From Ichthyosporea sp. XGB-2017a (Eukaryota; Opisthokonta; Ichthyosporea), in assembly GCA_002811675.1 (NCBI GenBank), contig PDIM01010464.1:1-64000 (forward strand): a stretch of DNA of 64,000 nt. The letters run 5' to 3'. The notes under the pieces are model-generated. The model was not told where the DNA came from and ran no database searches. It saw only the letters and a list, made by a program, of their open reading frames with translations. Positions 1 to 8,701 of the stretch are shown in pieces (within the stretch, counting starts at the first letter, position 1; each line of letters opens with the position of its first letter). Position numbers and translations under genes: made by a program.

Positions 1-323
1 CTCCACAACATACAACCATCCAGCTAATGTCCATCCCCCTTTGCCCGCACCCTCCGCTCTCCAACAAAATTCACTAAATCTATCCCTTGCTCATCATAAT
101 TTTATTATTCATACAACATTCCCACCCTTAAAGTTGAACCAGGAGGGGACAACTTTCCTCTCCCTACCCTCAAAGTAGCAAACAATAGCCTAGCATAACC
201 ATCACACAAAAGAACAGCCTAACTATGCAGTAGGAGCATCGAGACTTTCTCATGGCTAAAAGATTCACCGGCCAAAGTTACAACACGGAATCACTACGAG
301 AACCCTGAGAGGAAAGCTCTTAT
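1..323. other. 3' flank of the E2 gene, no gene seen
   Basis: No coding frame or RNA gene is visible. A poly(A) signal on the minus strand (TTTATT on the plus strand at 101-106) could end the E2 transcript, giving a 3' UTR of about 220 nt. This is inference from the hexamer only. Confidence 0.4.
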
Positions 324-942
324 TCAGTTCTTCTTTTTGGGTCTCTTCAATGCATATTTTTTGATGTACTCTTCAACATTTTTCTTGAACTTTGTTTTAT
401 CAGTTGTGAAGATTTCTGCAATTTCCCCTACCAACGGATCGGCGGCGTTTGGCTCCTGGACAAGTTGCATCAATGACTCAAGAACTAGAACAAAAAGATC
501 TCGGTTAATAAATTGAACGAGAAGAAAAAGTGCAAAGCTCACTTTTGCAACTTACCATTGACAACTTTTGTTGCTGGTTTCCAGTTTTCCGCCTTTAAGA
601 TACCCATGCAAATATTCCCCTTCTCATCTATGTTCGGATGATAAATTCTTGTACGAAACTCTACTTTTGGTGGCTTAAATGGATATTCAGCAGGGAACTC
701 GATCCCCACCTTGAACGCCCCTTTGTCGTATGGTTCCGCAGTTGGGATGAGAATAGCTTCCCATAAAAGCATGTTGGATTCATCACATTTGATCTCACCA
801 TACCCCTCAATCCCACCTTGCTCCTGAATATTGGCATATTCCTAGAAAGGGAACGTTGTATTTGTCAAAATTATCATAAAACATTTACGTCTTCTGTACA
901 ATCAACTGAAAAACTTACTTTTGCCAACCGTTTCATAGCCAT
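324..942 (-). CDS. UBE2L3: UBE2L3 (UbcH7)-like ubiquitin-conjugating enzyme E2, 3 exons
   Basis: E2 enzyme that carries ubiquitin as a thioester and hands it to HECT and RBR ligases. The exons 919-942, 556-841 and 324-484 join in phase to a 156-residue protein (human UBE2L3 has 154). The first exon codes only eight residues (MAMKRLAK) and ends at GTAAGT. The UBC fold is clear: FPAEYPFKPPKVEF, then HPNIDEKGNIC with the catalytic Cys in NICMG, then ENWKPATK. The KRPKKKN tail takes the place of the human KRPVD end. UbcH7-type enzymes lack the usual Asp near the catalytic site and so depend on a ligase Cys; I infer the same here from overall similarity. It is divergent from the NDUFAF8-like gene, with a 420-bp shared upstream region. 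The family call is firm; the exact paralogue is likely. Confidence 0.9.
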
Positions 943-1362
943 GGTTATCTCTCAATTTACTTTCCAACTCCGCTTGCGCCCATTGATTAACTGTATTCCC
1001 CCAGCTACCCTATCCTTCTACTTCAATCCCTTTGCAAAAATTGTTCGCATTCACCTGCAGATTCTGATTCCCAGCTAGGTAACAGCTTTGGACAGAGATT
1101 CCTTCTTAGGCGGGCATCAATACAAACAGCCAAACTATAGCTCTCTTGCCAATGTGACGGCCATAGCTTGACAGTTTCGGCACAAACTCCACCCTAACAG
1201 CCATAGTACAGTGGGCCGGCGCAGAAACACAAACACCGTGAATAAACTTAAACTCCTGTAACCCTCCCAAGTTACCCCCAACTCAGCTGCTCCCCTACTT
1301 CACTGTCACCGAGTTGTCACTTTGCAACTTGGGATTATTCTTTCCACTCGCACAATACCAAC
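943..1362. promoter_or_regulatory. Divergent intergenic region, E2 / NDUFAF8-like
   Basis: About 420 bp separate the two divergent start codons, so both promoters must lie here. I see no convincing TATA box or recurring motif and no coding frame longer than noise. Confidence 0.35.
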
Positions 1363-1641
1363 ATGGTGAAATCTACTCCCTCTCTGAGGCAGGCACAGTC
1401 GAGCAGACTGACTCTGTTTCCGAAAGCACTGTCATCATGCAAAGAAGTGGTAAGTGTTTAGCTATCGCATCGAGGTGGATGGTAGTGTGCGGTCTTACTA
1501 ACCTGCCCATTGTTTAATGAATAGGCAGTACTTTACGGGGCATGTGTCAATAAGAATCTTGAGAATATGAAAAAAAACGCATGCGAACAAGAATTCCGCG
1601 CTTTTATTGATTGTTTCAAAACTCATGTCAGACGCTCCTGA
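1363..1641 (+). CDS. NDUFAF8: NDUFAF8-like CHCH-type complex I assembly factor, 2 exons
   Basis: Small twin-cysteine protein. In humans NDUFAF8 partners NDUFAF5, which hydroxylates NDUFS7 during assembly of mitochondrial complex I. Exons 1363-1449 and 1525-1641 join in phase 0 across a 75-nt GTAAGT...TAG intron and give 67 residues. The sequence runs SRLTLFPKALSSC, then YGACV, a spacer of about 13 residues, then CEQEFRAFIDCF. This matches the human pattern SRLRAFPERLAAC, YGRCV, CAREFEALRSCF in order and spacing. Neither exon stands out alone as an open frame, so the gene is easily missed. The shared layout and clean splice phase make the call quite secure despite the short length. The alternative would be another CHCH protein. 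Confidence 0.75.
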
Positions 1642-1700
1642 AACCCGAGATGTATGTATTTTTATTATTCCCTTCACTGCTCCAGCACTAAATAAAGTAT

Positions 1701-2225
1701 TTAAATTACCCCCAGGTAATCCTCCTTGATCGTTCCAATAGCAAATATTTCGTTTGCATCAACTCGAATGTTTAATACTTTTAATCTTATCTCATCGTCT
1801 TTGCTGATTTGAATACTGTCCTCGGCATTGCGGTAGGCCGGGGGATTATTTGTTCCGTCAAAAACCATATCCGATGGAATCAAAAACCGTGAAATAAAGA
1901 TACTTAAAGGACCCACTTCGGCAAACACCCCCACCTTTGTGACTTGCTTCACTATTGCATCCAACACTTCTCCTTTAAAAGGGCGAAATACAACAGCTTT
2001 GTATTTTACAGAGAACGTAACCAGTCCTTTCCATTCAAGCCCTTCTTGAATCTTCCCCTTGCTTATATCCACAACTTCAGTCACCATTATAACAAACCCA
2101 TGTTTACCCATGCATGTTCCTTCAATCTCACTATTCAGTTTTTGAAGAAGAATCTTTGACAATCTTGGCCCAAAGTAGCGAGGATGCAAGAGTATTTCAT
2201 GGTTCAATTCGGTATGGAAAAACAT
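1701..2225 (-). CDS. POLR2G: RNA polymerase II subunit RPB7
   Basis: RPB7 forms the RPB4/RPB7 stalk of RNA polymerase II, which binds nascent RNA and helps initiation and mRNA decay. The frame gives 174 residues from the ATG at 2225, close to the 172 of human POLR2G. It starts [20 protein letters not shown], the conserved N-terminal tip. It continues through [26 protein letters not shown] and a C-terminal S1-type RNA-binding domain ending [15 protein letters not shown]. The open frame extends upstream past this ATG, but homology ends exactly at MFFH, which fixes the start. No intron is present. Its stop lies 60 bp from the end of the convergent NDUFAF8-like gene, so the 3' UTRs must be short or overlapping. 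Confidence 0.93.
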   Translation of the reverse strand: MFFHTELNHEILLHPRYFGPRLSKILLQKLNSEIEGTCMGKHGFVIMVTEVVDISKGKIQEGLEWKGLVTFSVKYKAVVFRPFKGEVLDAIVKQVTKVGVFAEVGPLSIFISRFLIPSDMVFDGTNNPPAYRNAEDSIQISKDDEIRLKVLNIRVDANEIFAIGTIKEDYLGVI

Positions 2226-2836
2226 ATCGTCGAAAACTTCAAACAAGTAACTATATATTCTCTTCCTTTGGAAATCAAGTAGACAGACTCTTGAATAGAA
2301 ATATATGGGCGGTGGCCAATAGCACACAGTGACTCGTTCTCTCGTTGTTAATCACACACTGCAGACACAGAGAGGCAGGAGGGGATGGAAAGGACGAGGC
2401 GGAGGAGCACCGAGGAGATTCACACAACACCGACGTTAGCTGTTCCAGTTACTCCCCACACCACGGGGCCGGGGACGCCATGGCCCCATATAAATGATGT
2501 AGTCCCCTAACCCTCCCCTCCCAGGCCCCATGCAGCTAGTCCCTGTTTCATTGGTGTTACTTGTGGCTGTCCACCTCACTGGCCTTGCACTGGACTACAC
2601 TGCAGAAGCTGTTGTGACTTGTGACTCTGCTCAGGCTATTTGCTACAGCTTCAAGGAAGAAGGATTTAGGAGTGTGGATTGACTCATCCAGTTGTGCGTG
2701 TGAATGCTACTTGAGTGGGTGAAACTACAGCCAAACAGTGCAGAACACCGGCTTTTATAGTCTACCTGGGGAGAGACAGAGGTTTGATTTGAATATTTTC
2801 ATAGACGTGATCACATAGTGTATTTGGTCACTAATC
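2226..2836. promoter_or_regulatory. Divergent intergenic region, RPB7 / SPCS2
   Basis: A 611-bp gap between divergent genes. It must hold both promoters. It also holds a short plus-strand frame with a signal-peptide-like start at 2530-2682, listed separately. Nothing else is recognisable. Confidence 0.35.
2530..2682 (+). CDS. Possible secreted micropeptide, 50 aa
   Basis: An ATG-to-TGA frame of 50 codons. The first 20 residues (MQLVPVSLVLLVAVHLTGLA) look like a signal peptide with a small-residue cleavage site, followed by a 30-residue polar tail with two Cys (VTCDS and AICYS). I do not recognise a family. It lies about 155 bp upstream of the SPCS2 start on the same strand, so it could be a uORF of that gene, the first exon of a spliced secreted gene, or chance. 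Evidence is compositional only. Confidence 0.25.
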   Translation: MQLVPVSLVLLVAVHLTGLALDYTAEAVVTCDSAQAICYSFKEEGFRSVD

Positions 2837-3511
2837 ATGCAGCGTTCCAGCAGCAAAGACAGCAGTGGTGGAGGAGAGACCGAACTGGATATTGATCCAA
2901 TCTATGTAGATATATACTGTACACCAGCGATAAAGAATGCCGTAGACGATGTGGTGAAGGAGGTAAATGTGCACAACAAGTCATACTTTTGCTTGCAAAA
3001 TTAATCAATCATTTTTATGCTAATCTTTTTTTTGCTGTATATGTAGATTATAGAAACTTATGGATTTGAGGAAAACCACTGGTTTACCGATTTAAAGCTC
3101 TGCATGTGCTTAGTGGGATCGATTTTTGCAGTGGTCGGCATTTTATACGGATTCTTTGTTCCTTTTCCTCTCTGCAAACCTGTGCTAAGCTTTTGTGTTT
3201 TGGCTTATTTCGTTACGACAATTTCATTAACGCTCCTTGTATTATTCTACGAAAAAGATATAATTATGTTTGCTACTCGGTCGGGAAGGGAACTAATCGC
3301 TGACGACATGGAAATTAGTACTATTTTTCCCCGTTATACGGATCAATTCACTATACATATGAAACTAACTGCCAGGGGTGGTGATTCGGTTGAAGGTTCG
3401 TTTACAAAATCTGTGGGTTCTTGGATTGAAGAAACAGGACTTTTGAACCAAGAGAAGTTGGGTGAAGATTTGCTTAAACTTGTACAAAAACTGGACAAAA
3501 AGAACTTGTAA
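2837..3511 (+). CDS. SPCS2: Signal peptidase complex subunit 2, 2 exons
   Basis: Subunit of the ER signal peptidase complex, which removes signal peptides; SPCS2 links the complex to the translocon. Exons 2837-2962 and 3047-3511 join in phase 0 over an 84-nt intron and give 196 residues (human 226). The protein has the SPC25 layout. A cytosolic N-terminal part (AIKNAVDDVVKE, then IIETYGFEENHWFTDLKL) is followed by two membrane spans near residues 60-105. A basic-acidic C-terminal region has the family-type segment GSWIEETGLLNQEKLGEDLLKL. A poly(A) signal AATAAA is at 3527-3532. It is convergent with HCF, whose minus-strand signal is at 3516-3521, so the two transcripts probably overlap by some tens of bases. 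Confidence 0.85.
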
Positions 3512-3612
3512 CGAGTTTATTAACGCAATAAAAAAAGCGAACATGCGCAGCGGGCATATTGCCACAATCAAGTGTATCTTTCTCTAAACGGGAGGTTTTC
3601 CCCTCACGGAAT

Positions 3613-6012
3613 TTAAAGACTAGAGGCTATTGTGGCTAACTTCCCTGCTAGGGCAAAGGCTGAGGAAGAAGACTGGTCATCCTCATCTTTACTTTTCTTC
3701 TTCTCTTGCACAGGGGCATCTTGAGAGCCAATGTCGCATCGCAAATCACACAATGAAGCTGTCCCTGAGTCTTTACCCGAACCTTCTCCAGAGATTTTTC
3801 GTTTTTTGCTTACCGGTTCTAACATTGAGGGCGAAAGATGTTCCTCAGAACACTCAAGACTAGCTTCGATATCACCTTTAACAATCGCTGAACTATTCTC
3901 CTCCTGCATTGAACGCAGTGGTGGAACCTCTCTAACCTTAGTGGCCTCCCCCATGTTCTCTTGCTGGGGGGCATGGGCCAGGCTTTTCCACTTATAGGCC
4001 CGCTTTGTTCCCCCACCTTCACCGATATTATTAACACATGTCACCTTTAAAATCATTCTTGAAAGCATATTTTGATCAAAGCAAGAGCGAGGGACCACAC
4101 CCAAAGAAGGCCCTCGAAATACAGTCTTGAAAATGAATTCTGGCTCTGGAAATTTCTCATTATTTTCACCGCTCTGCTTTCCTTCTTGGCTACTTTTAGA
4201 AGGTCTTTCAAAAGGAACAATTTTTCCACCGTCAAGTTTTGCCGCTGCTGCATAACACACAAACTCTTTTACTTGACAACCGCCATTCTCTGGAGATTCT
4301 TCCAAAGTTATGCATAAGTCGTTATTTGCATCTTCAGTCGTTCGTATGATTCTGCATGGGTCTGGCACCGACAACAACCTTGAGGTAACCTTAAGTGTAT
4401 CTGTGAAATCACTCAACCCACATTTGTTTACACTTCTCACACGAATAAAGTATTCTGTGGCTGGCTTAATGAATTTGTCAATCACATACTCCCACCCTTC
4501 GGTCAAACAACAACTAATCCACTTGATATCATCATCCCCCCCCTCCATATCGACGCGCACCAAGTGCTCTAAACAGTCAATTACCCGTTTTGTAGAAATC
4601 CCTTCGCCTACTTTGTTTCTTCGTCTTCCAGAACTTACACTTTCACCGCTAGACCGAACACGCCTTGACGAAGACAGAAAATCGTACCCACCAACAGCAC
4701 TTTTCCCATTCCATTCGGGGGAACAATTCTTAGTGCGGCATCCCAAAACGACTTGATATGCACATGGTACTGACCCTTCCGCATTCTGAAAGTATTCCCA
4801 ATGAAGATATATTTTCCGACAGCTAACTTTTGGGCAAATTACATTGCTTGGCTTTGATGGTGGTCTTGTATCAACAGCCCACAAGTCTTTGGTGCACACT
4901 TGGTTACTCCAAGCCTTTTTATACCCGTCCCTTCCACTGAAAATGTAAAACTTCCCAGCATGGGCAGCGCTGGAATGGCCTGCACGGCTTCGAGCACATG
5001 GCTCACTCTCCGCATAAAGGAACACGTGCCACTCTAAAGAAATCAGATTAAGCTTAGCAAGCATTCCTGAGCACTTCCACTCTTGACCCCTTGATGTAGA
5101 ATCCTCAGAACGAATCCATCCGCCGAAGACATACATTTCATCATCAACAAGAACAGCTGAATGCAGGCTTCTTCCTACGGGACGCGCCTCACCTGAATAT
5201 TTCAAATGCTTCCACTCCAGTGTGTGCAGATCAAGAGAATAAGCATCGCACAGACGCTCCCCATTCATCCCTCCGTAAACCACGAGCGAGCCATTATACA
5301 ATACACCAGTGTGGGACTCCCTCATACTAGGGGTATCGCCAGTAGTTTGTAAGCGCTTCCACTCTTGAGCTGAAATATCGTAGCTATATGAGTCGTTGTA
5401 GTATTGCACTTCAGAATCCTGCACGCGTTCCTTATAAAGTACTCTCAGGCCCCCAAATATGTACAGGTGATTACCATACCTTACTAAACAGCTTCCTAGC
5501 CTAGCTGTTGGCACTTCGCCTTTACTTTCCATTTTTTCCCACCACCATTCGTACATGTCGAAAACACTATTATTACTAGAATTTCCCTTGGATTCCTCTG
5601 ACTGTTCTTCATCAGTATCGGGATGGGAGTGAGGAGTACACGTAAGCTTATATAAGTCCCCTGCATATGTCCCATCATTTTTCATGCCCCCGAACAAGTA
5701 CATTTCACTTTTGAAGGAATATGTTCCTTCAATATTTTCCCGCTCCTTCTCATCCAAAACATGCCCGCAATAGCTTCCTCCATAACACGCATATGCAGCA
5801 ATGCCTCCAGGGGGGGGAGGAGTCTCTAAACCTTCAGTCTTACTAGGTGCCCCCCACGTCTCCGTCTTCAAATCAAACACCATAAGCTCATTGAATATTC
5901 CGTCGTTCCCCCCTCCATAGCTAACAAGAAAACGATCCTGAAGAACCACAGATTTATGCCCATGCCTTGGCCTTGGGAAAAGCTTCTTTGAAGATTCTAT
6001 TCTTTTAAACAT
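3613..6012 (-). CDS. HCFC2: Host cell factor (HCF-2-like) kelch/FN3 chromatin cofactor
   Basis: HCF proteins dock transcription factors to histone-modifying complexes (SET1/MLL, Sin3). The single-exon frame codes 799 residues, close to human HCF-2 (792) and far shorter than HCF-1 (2035). Six kelch blades fill about residues 1-370. They run from RPRHGHKSVVLQD with its GGG turn, through MYLFGGM, LYIFGGL, RESHTGVLYNGSLVVYGGMNG and RSLHSAVLVDDEMYVFGGW, to FYIFSGRDGYKKAWSNQVC. The last of these is a near-signature of HCF (human IWSGRDGYRKAWNNQVC). FN3 modules follow at about 385-610, with PPSKPSNV and FIRVRSVNKCGLSD. The C-terminal 150 residues are low in complexity. No HCF-1 proteolytic repeats are seen, so I expect no OGT-type cleavage. 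The assignment to HCF is firm; HCF-1 versus HCF-2 orthology is not decided by this. Confidence 0.9.
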   Translation of the reverse strand: MFKRIESSKKLFPRPRHGHKSVVLQDRFLVSYGGGNDGIFNELMVFDLKTETWGAPSKTEGLETPPPPGGIAAYACYGGSYCGHVLDEKERENIEGTYSFKSEMYLFGGMKNDGTYAGDLYKLTCTPHSHPDTDEEQSEESKGNSSNNSVFDMYEWWWEKMESKGEVPTARLGSCLVRYGNHLYIFGGLRVLYKERVQDSEVQYYNDSYSYDISAQEWKRLQTTGDTPSMRESHTGVLYNGSLVVYGGMNGERLCDAYSLDLHTLEWKHLKYSGEARPVGRSLHSAVLVDDEMYVFGGWIRSEDSTSRGQEWKCSGMLAKLNLISLEWHVFLYAESEPCARSRAGHSSAAHAGKFYIFSGRDGYKKAWSNQVCTKDLWAVDTRPPSKPSNVICPKVSCRKIYLHWEYFQNAEGSVPCAYQVVLGCRTKNCSPEWNGKSAVGGYDFLSSSRRVRSSGESVSSGRRRNKVGEGISTKRVIDCLEHLVRVDMEGGDDDIKWISCCLTEGWEYVIDKFIKPATEYFIRVRSVNKCGLSDFTDTLKVTSRLLSVPDPCRIIRTTEDANNDLCITLEESPENGGCQVKEFVCYAAAAKLDGGKIVPFERPSKSSQEGKQSGENNEKFPEPEFIFKTVFRGPSLGVVPRSCFDQNMLSRMILKVTCVNNIGEGGGTKRAYKWKSLAHAPQQENMGEATKVREVPPLRSMQEENSSAIVKGDIEASLECSEEHLSPSMLEPVSKKRKISGEGSGKDSGTASLCDLRCDIGSQDAPVQEKKKSKDEDDQSSSSAFALAGKLATIASSL

Positions 6013-6550
6013 TGCGAATCTGATAGTGTGCAGCAGTGAATGTGATGTCCAAAAACCAAATGAACTGTGCAGTAGCGGTGTGTTCTATACTTCGGTGGAT
6101 AAGTCTACGGGCAAGAGCCAAGTCTCGGCTCAATGAGTGGTCTGTGGTTCTGGGGGGGGTCTATCTATATGTGTGTATCTATGTCTATGAGTGCAGATCC
6201 AGTTCTATACAGATAGTGTAAACAAAGAACAATGGGACACACAGCAGCAGCATGTACATAACTAACATAAACCTGAAACACAATCATGATCAGCTGATAT
6301 AACTGGGGGTGTAGGGATAGGGTTATAGATGGCAGGCAATATTTATTTATTATTGAAACACATAAAACAAAGAGAGCCCAAACAATGGTCGACAGCCATC
6401 ATCCATTACCACCCCAAACCTCCCCCTTTGCTTCCCCCCCTCAACTAGGCAGTAGGCAGCCCTGCTTCCTCCTCCGCGTCCTCAAGTATGGTGAATGGAG
6501 TGACGTGCACAGGATGTTCAGGGAGGAAGCAGCACCAAGTGTACAGCTAA
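6013..6550. other. HCF upstream region and ThiD 3' flank
   Basis: 538 bp with no credible gene. It must contain the HCF promoter. TCAGCTGAT at about 6292 is an E-box-like palindrome, also found at about 10131 upstream of PRPS. Minus-strand AATAAA-type signals (TTTATTTATTATTG on the plus strand near 6340-6354) could end the ThiD transcript. A 74-codon plus frame here has no recognisable content. Confidence 0.3.
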
Positions 6551-7462
6551 TCATCCTTTCGCCCTTTGCCAGAAATGGTTCAGATTCCCGGGTCGACAGG
6601 CATTATTGAGGGAGCTAGGCCGTGATAAAAGAACCCCCGACTCGTGAATCCCAAAACTGTTAGTCAAACACCCTTCCAAATAGCGCTTTGCCTCTTTAAC
6701 AAAAGTGGCCATTAAGGACGGAGGGATGGTCGGTACCCCTTGCTGCTCTTTAGAAACAAAATCACTTACCAAGGCTGAAATGGCTGATGCGAGTGTACAA
6801 CCAGTGCCATGGGCGTTCTTTGTGCTAACATGTACCCCCCTAATAACTTCGTGGAGACAAACTTCACCTTCCTTCCAAACTAGTACATCTATAGACTGGT
6901 CACCCTCCCCGTCCAAATGACCGCCTTTCAAAAGGACATATTGACACCCAAAAGTGGATAATTGCTCCCCCGCAGCTACCATATCTTCAATGCTCTTAAT
7001 CTTTTGGATCCCCGAGAGTGCAAGAGCTTCTGGTATATTTGGGGTAATGATGAGGGCACGGGGGAGTAGGCGACTCTTTAAGGCATGCACAGACTCCTTA
7101 CTGAGCAGGGCGCATCCGCTAGTGGACACCATTACAGGATCAACAACTACGTATGCACTTTGCTTTTCAATAAAGTCACAAACTGAATTCACAATATCTT
7201 CATTTAGTAACATTCCTGTTTTGATTACATCAATGCGAAAATCCTCGCACACAGCCTCACATTGGTCGGTTACAAATTCCTTGTCCATTGCACGAACACT
7301 CCTGATCCCTGTTGTGTTTTGCGCAGTTAACGCTGTTATGCAACAACTCCCATACGCCCCCAAAACCGTCAGGGTTTTTAGATCAGCTTGTATACCCGCC
7401 CCCCCACAAGAGTCTGATCCCCCAATAAGGAGAACACTCCCTGTTAAAGCGGCGTCTAACAT
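6551..7462 (-). CDS. thiD: Hydroxymethylpyrimidine / phosphomethylpyrimidine kinase (ThiD family)
   Basis: ThiD phosphorylates 4-amino-5-hydroxymethyl-2-methylpyrimidine and then its monophosphate, supplying the pyrimidine half of thiamine. The intact single-exon frame codes 303 residues. It opens with the family signature GGSDSCGGAGIQADLKT at residues 14-30, and has ALTAQNTTG, the substrate-region VDPVMVSTSG, TPNIPEALALSG and the nucleotide/anion-hole motif AHGTGCTLASAI near residue 220 with its catalytic Cys. Length and motif order are those of bacterial ThiD and of the kinase half of fungal THI20. Thiamine synthesis is generally absent from animals, so this gene is notable here. No signal or targeting peptide is visible. 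It is divergent from a ThiE/TenI-like gene over 291 bp, which supports a thiamine role. The close relatives pdxK and pdxY are less likely given the GGSDS-GGAG start. Confidence 0.88.
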   Translation of the reverse strand: MLDAALTGSVLLIGGSDSCGGAGIQADLKTLTVLGAYGSCCITALTAQNTTGIRSVRAMDKEFVTDQCEAVCEDFRIDVIKTGMLLNEDIVNSVCDFIEKQSAYVVVDPVMVSTSGCALLSKESVHALKSRLLPRALIITPNIPEALALSGIQKIKSIEDMVAAGEQLSTFGCQYVLLKGGHLDGEGDQSIDVLVWKEGEVCLHEVIRGVHVSTKNAHGTGCTLASAISALVSDFVSKEQQGVPTIPPSLMATFVKEAKRYLEGCLTNSFGIHESGVLLSRPSSLNNACRPGNLNHFWQRAKG

Positions 7463-7753
7463 AATAGATGTTATTCAAGGCTAGTCCACCAGATCATATG
7501 TTATCCGTGTGCGTCTAAATCTAACGCACAGGCGCCCATGTAGGGAAATACAGAAATACAATGGGTTTCACCTGAAACCTAATATTTTTCCCGACTGAGT
7601 ATAAATACTCCTTGGTGCTGCACAGTACACTATGTAGTGTGTAGTGGGAGGGGCTTGTACACCGGTGTATTGGACAGACGTCTCCGGGACACTCTCCCCA
7701 ACACCTTGTTCTGTTGGAGATTACCAGAATGAATCCAGCCAGGTGACGCAGAA
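7463..7753. promoter_or_regulatory. Bidirectional promoter of the thiamine gene pair
   Basis: This 291-bp spacer separates the two divergent start codons. It holds the 12-mer ACACTATGTAGT (7627-7638), which recurs exactly upstream of two other genes in the window. I looked for a TPP riboswitch (CUGAGA and related conserved bases in a 5' leader or intron) and see no complete one. Confidence 0.45.
7627..7638 (+). promoter_or_regulatory. Recurrent 12-mer ACACTATGTAGT, copy 1
   Basis: Exact copy of a 12-mer found three times in the window. It lies 116 bp upstream of the ThiE-like start and points toward it. The function is unknown; it could be a core promoter or transcription factor site. Confidence 0.35.
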
Positions 7754-8608
7754 ATGTTCATTGAGGCAGATATTCCTCAGCTCTACTGCATCTCAAAGGA
7801 TATTCGATTGTATCGGGTTAAATCTTGCTTGGTAAGCGACTCATTAGGGGGCCAAGATGGTTCTTTGGAGCATTTCGGAATGTGTATCTTGAATACTCTC
7901 AAGGAAACTGTATTCGAAGAACAAATTCTATTGCAGATTAGGTGTAAATCGCTTCTAACAGAAAAGCTGGAGCATTGCAAAGCGTGTAAATATAACATTG
8001 ATTCTACAAATTTGATAAACTTTTTAGAAAGCCTGTGTCATTATTTAAAGGTTCTGTTTGCAGAACAGCTTCCTCAAACGGACCCAAATTCCCTGTGGCG
8101 ACGCATCATATTCAACTACTCATGGCTTCCGTGCCAGGAGTGCTCCCAAGATTCCACTGCACGAATGGCGAGTTTGGCTGAGGAATACAAAGTGGGCGGT
8201 TTCCACCTTCCAAGTCACGTTTGCCTTTACTTCGCGTCCAGACATGAGCTCGAATCTGCTCTAATGTGCGCAAAACCCGGTTGCCTAAAACTTGGTGCAA
8301 GTTGTCACTCCTTGGCTCAAGCCGAGGTGTGTGTCCATGATTTGCAATTAGACTTTATTACAGCTAGTCAAGTAAAAGCTAGTAAGACGTGCAAAGGACG
8401 GGCGGACGGTAGTAGCGTTATTGGATGGGATGGATTGAAGCAGATCTGTGCCCACTCAGAAAAATGTGCCGTATACGGATTGGGTGGTCTTGGGGGAATC
8501 GAAGATTTTGAAAAATGTAAAGTGCTCGGGGCACATGGAATGGCTGCTATTTCATTTTTGTGGAAAGACCACGGGGCTCCTCAACCCCGTTCGGGGGAAG
8601 ACGTATAA
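7754..8608 (+). CDS. Thiamine-phosphate synthase / TenI-like TIM-barrel protein
   Basis: ThiE joins HMP-diphosphate to the thiazole phosphate to make thiamine phosphate; TenI relatives isomerise the thiazole. The 284-residue frame shows the family layout. LLQIRCKSL corresponds to the QxRxK diphosphate-binding strand. VGGFHLPSH aligns with the HLG strand. LGASCHSLAQAE matches the 'G-S-H' strand. DFITASQVKASKTC is the loop usually read as P-x-F-x-T-x-S-K. VYGLGGLGGI is the barrel-closing glycine strand. The usual NDR/NDD metal-binding strand reads FNYSWLP, so an acidic Mg ligand seems to be missing. This leaves activity uncertain: divergent synthase, TenI-type enzyme or pseudoenzyme. An N-terminal stretch of about 50 residues precedes the barrel. 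The link to thiamine comes from the fold plus its divergent ThiD neighbour. A poly(A) signal is at 8654-8659. Confidence 0.7.
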   Translation: MFIEADIPQLYCISKDIRLYRVKSCLVSDSLGGQDGSLEHFGMCILNTLKETVFEEQILLQIRCKSLLTEKLEHCKACKYNIDSTNLINFLESLCHYLKVLFAEQLPQTDPNSLWRRIIFNYSWLPCQECSQDSTARMASLAEEYKVGGFHLPSHVCLYFASRHELESALMCAKPGCLKLGASCHSLAQAEVCVHDLQLDFITASQVKASKTCKGRADGSSVIGWDGLKQICAHSEKCAVYGLGGLGGIEDFEKCKVLGAHGMAAISFLWKDHGAPQPRSGEDV

Positions 8609-8701
8609 TAGTAACTGCCCTTTATTACATTTAGGAAAGACACTAAATTAAACAATAAAATATCCTATTCTTACTTAAGAGAAGCCAATGTTCACTTCCA
8701 C

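Noticed and set aside
7463-7753. TPP riboswitch in the leader of the thiamine genes
   Set aside because: The conserved CUGAGA-type element and its partner stems are not both present.
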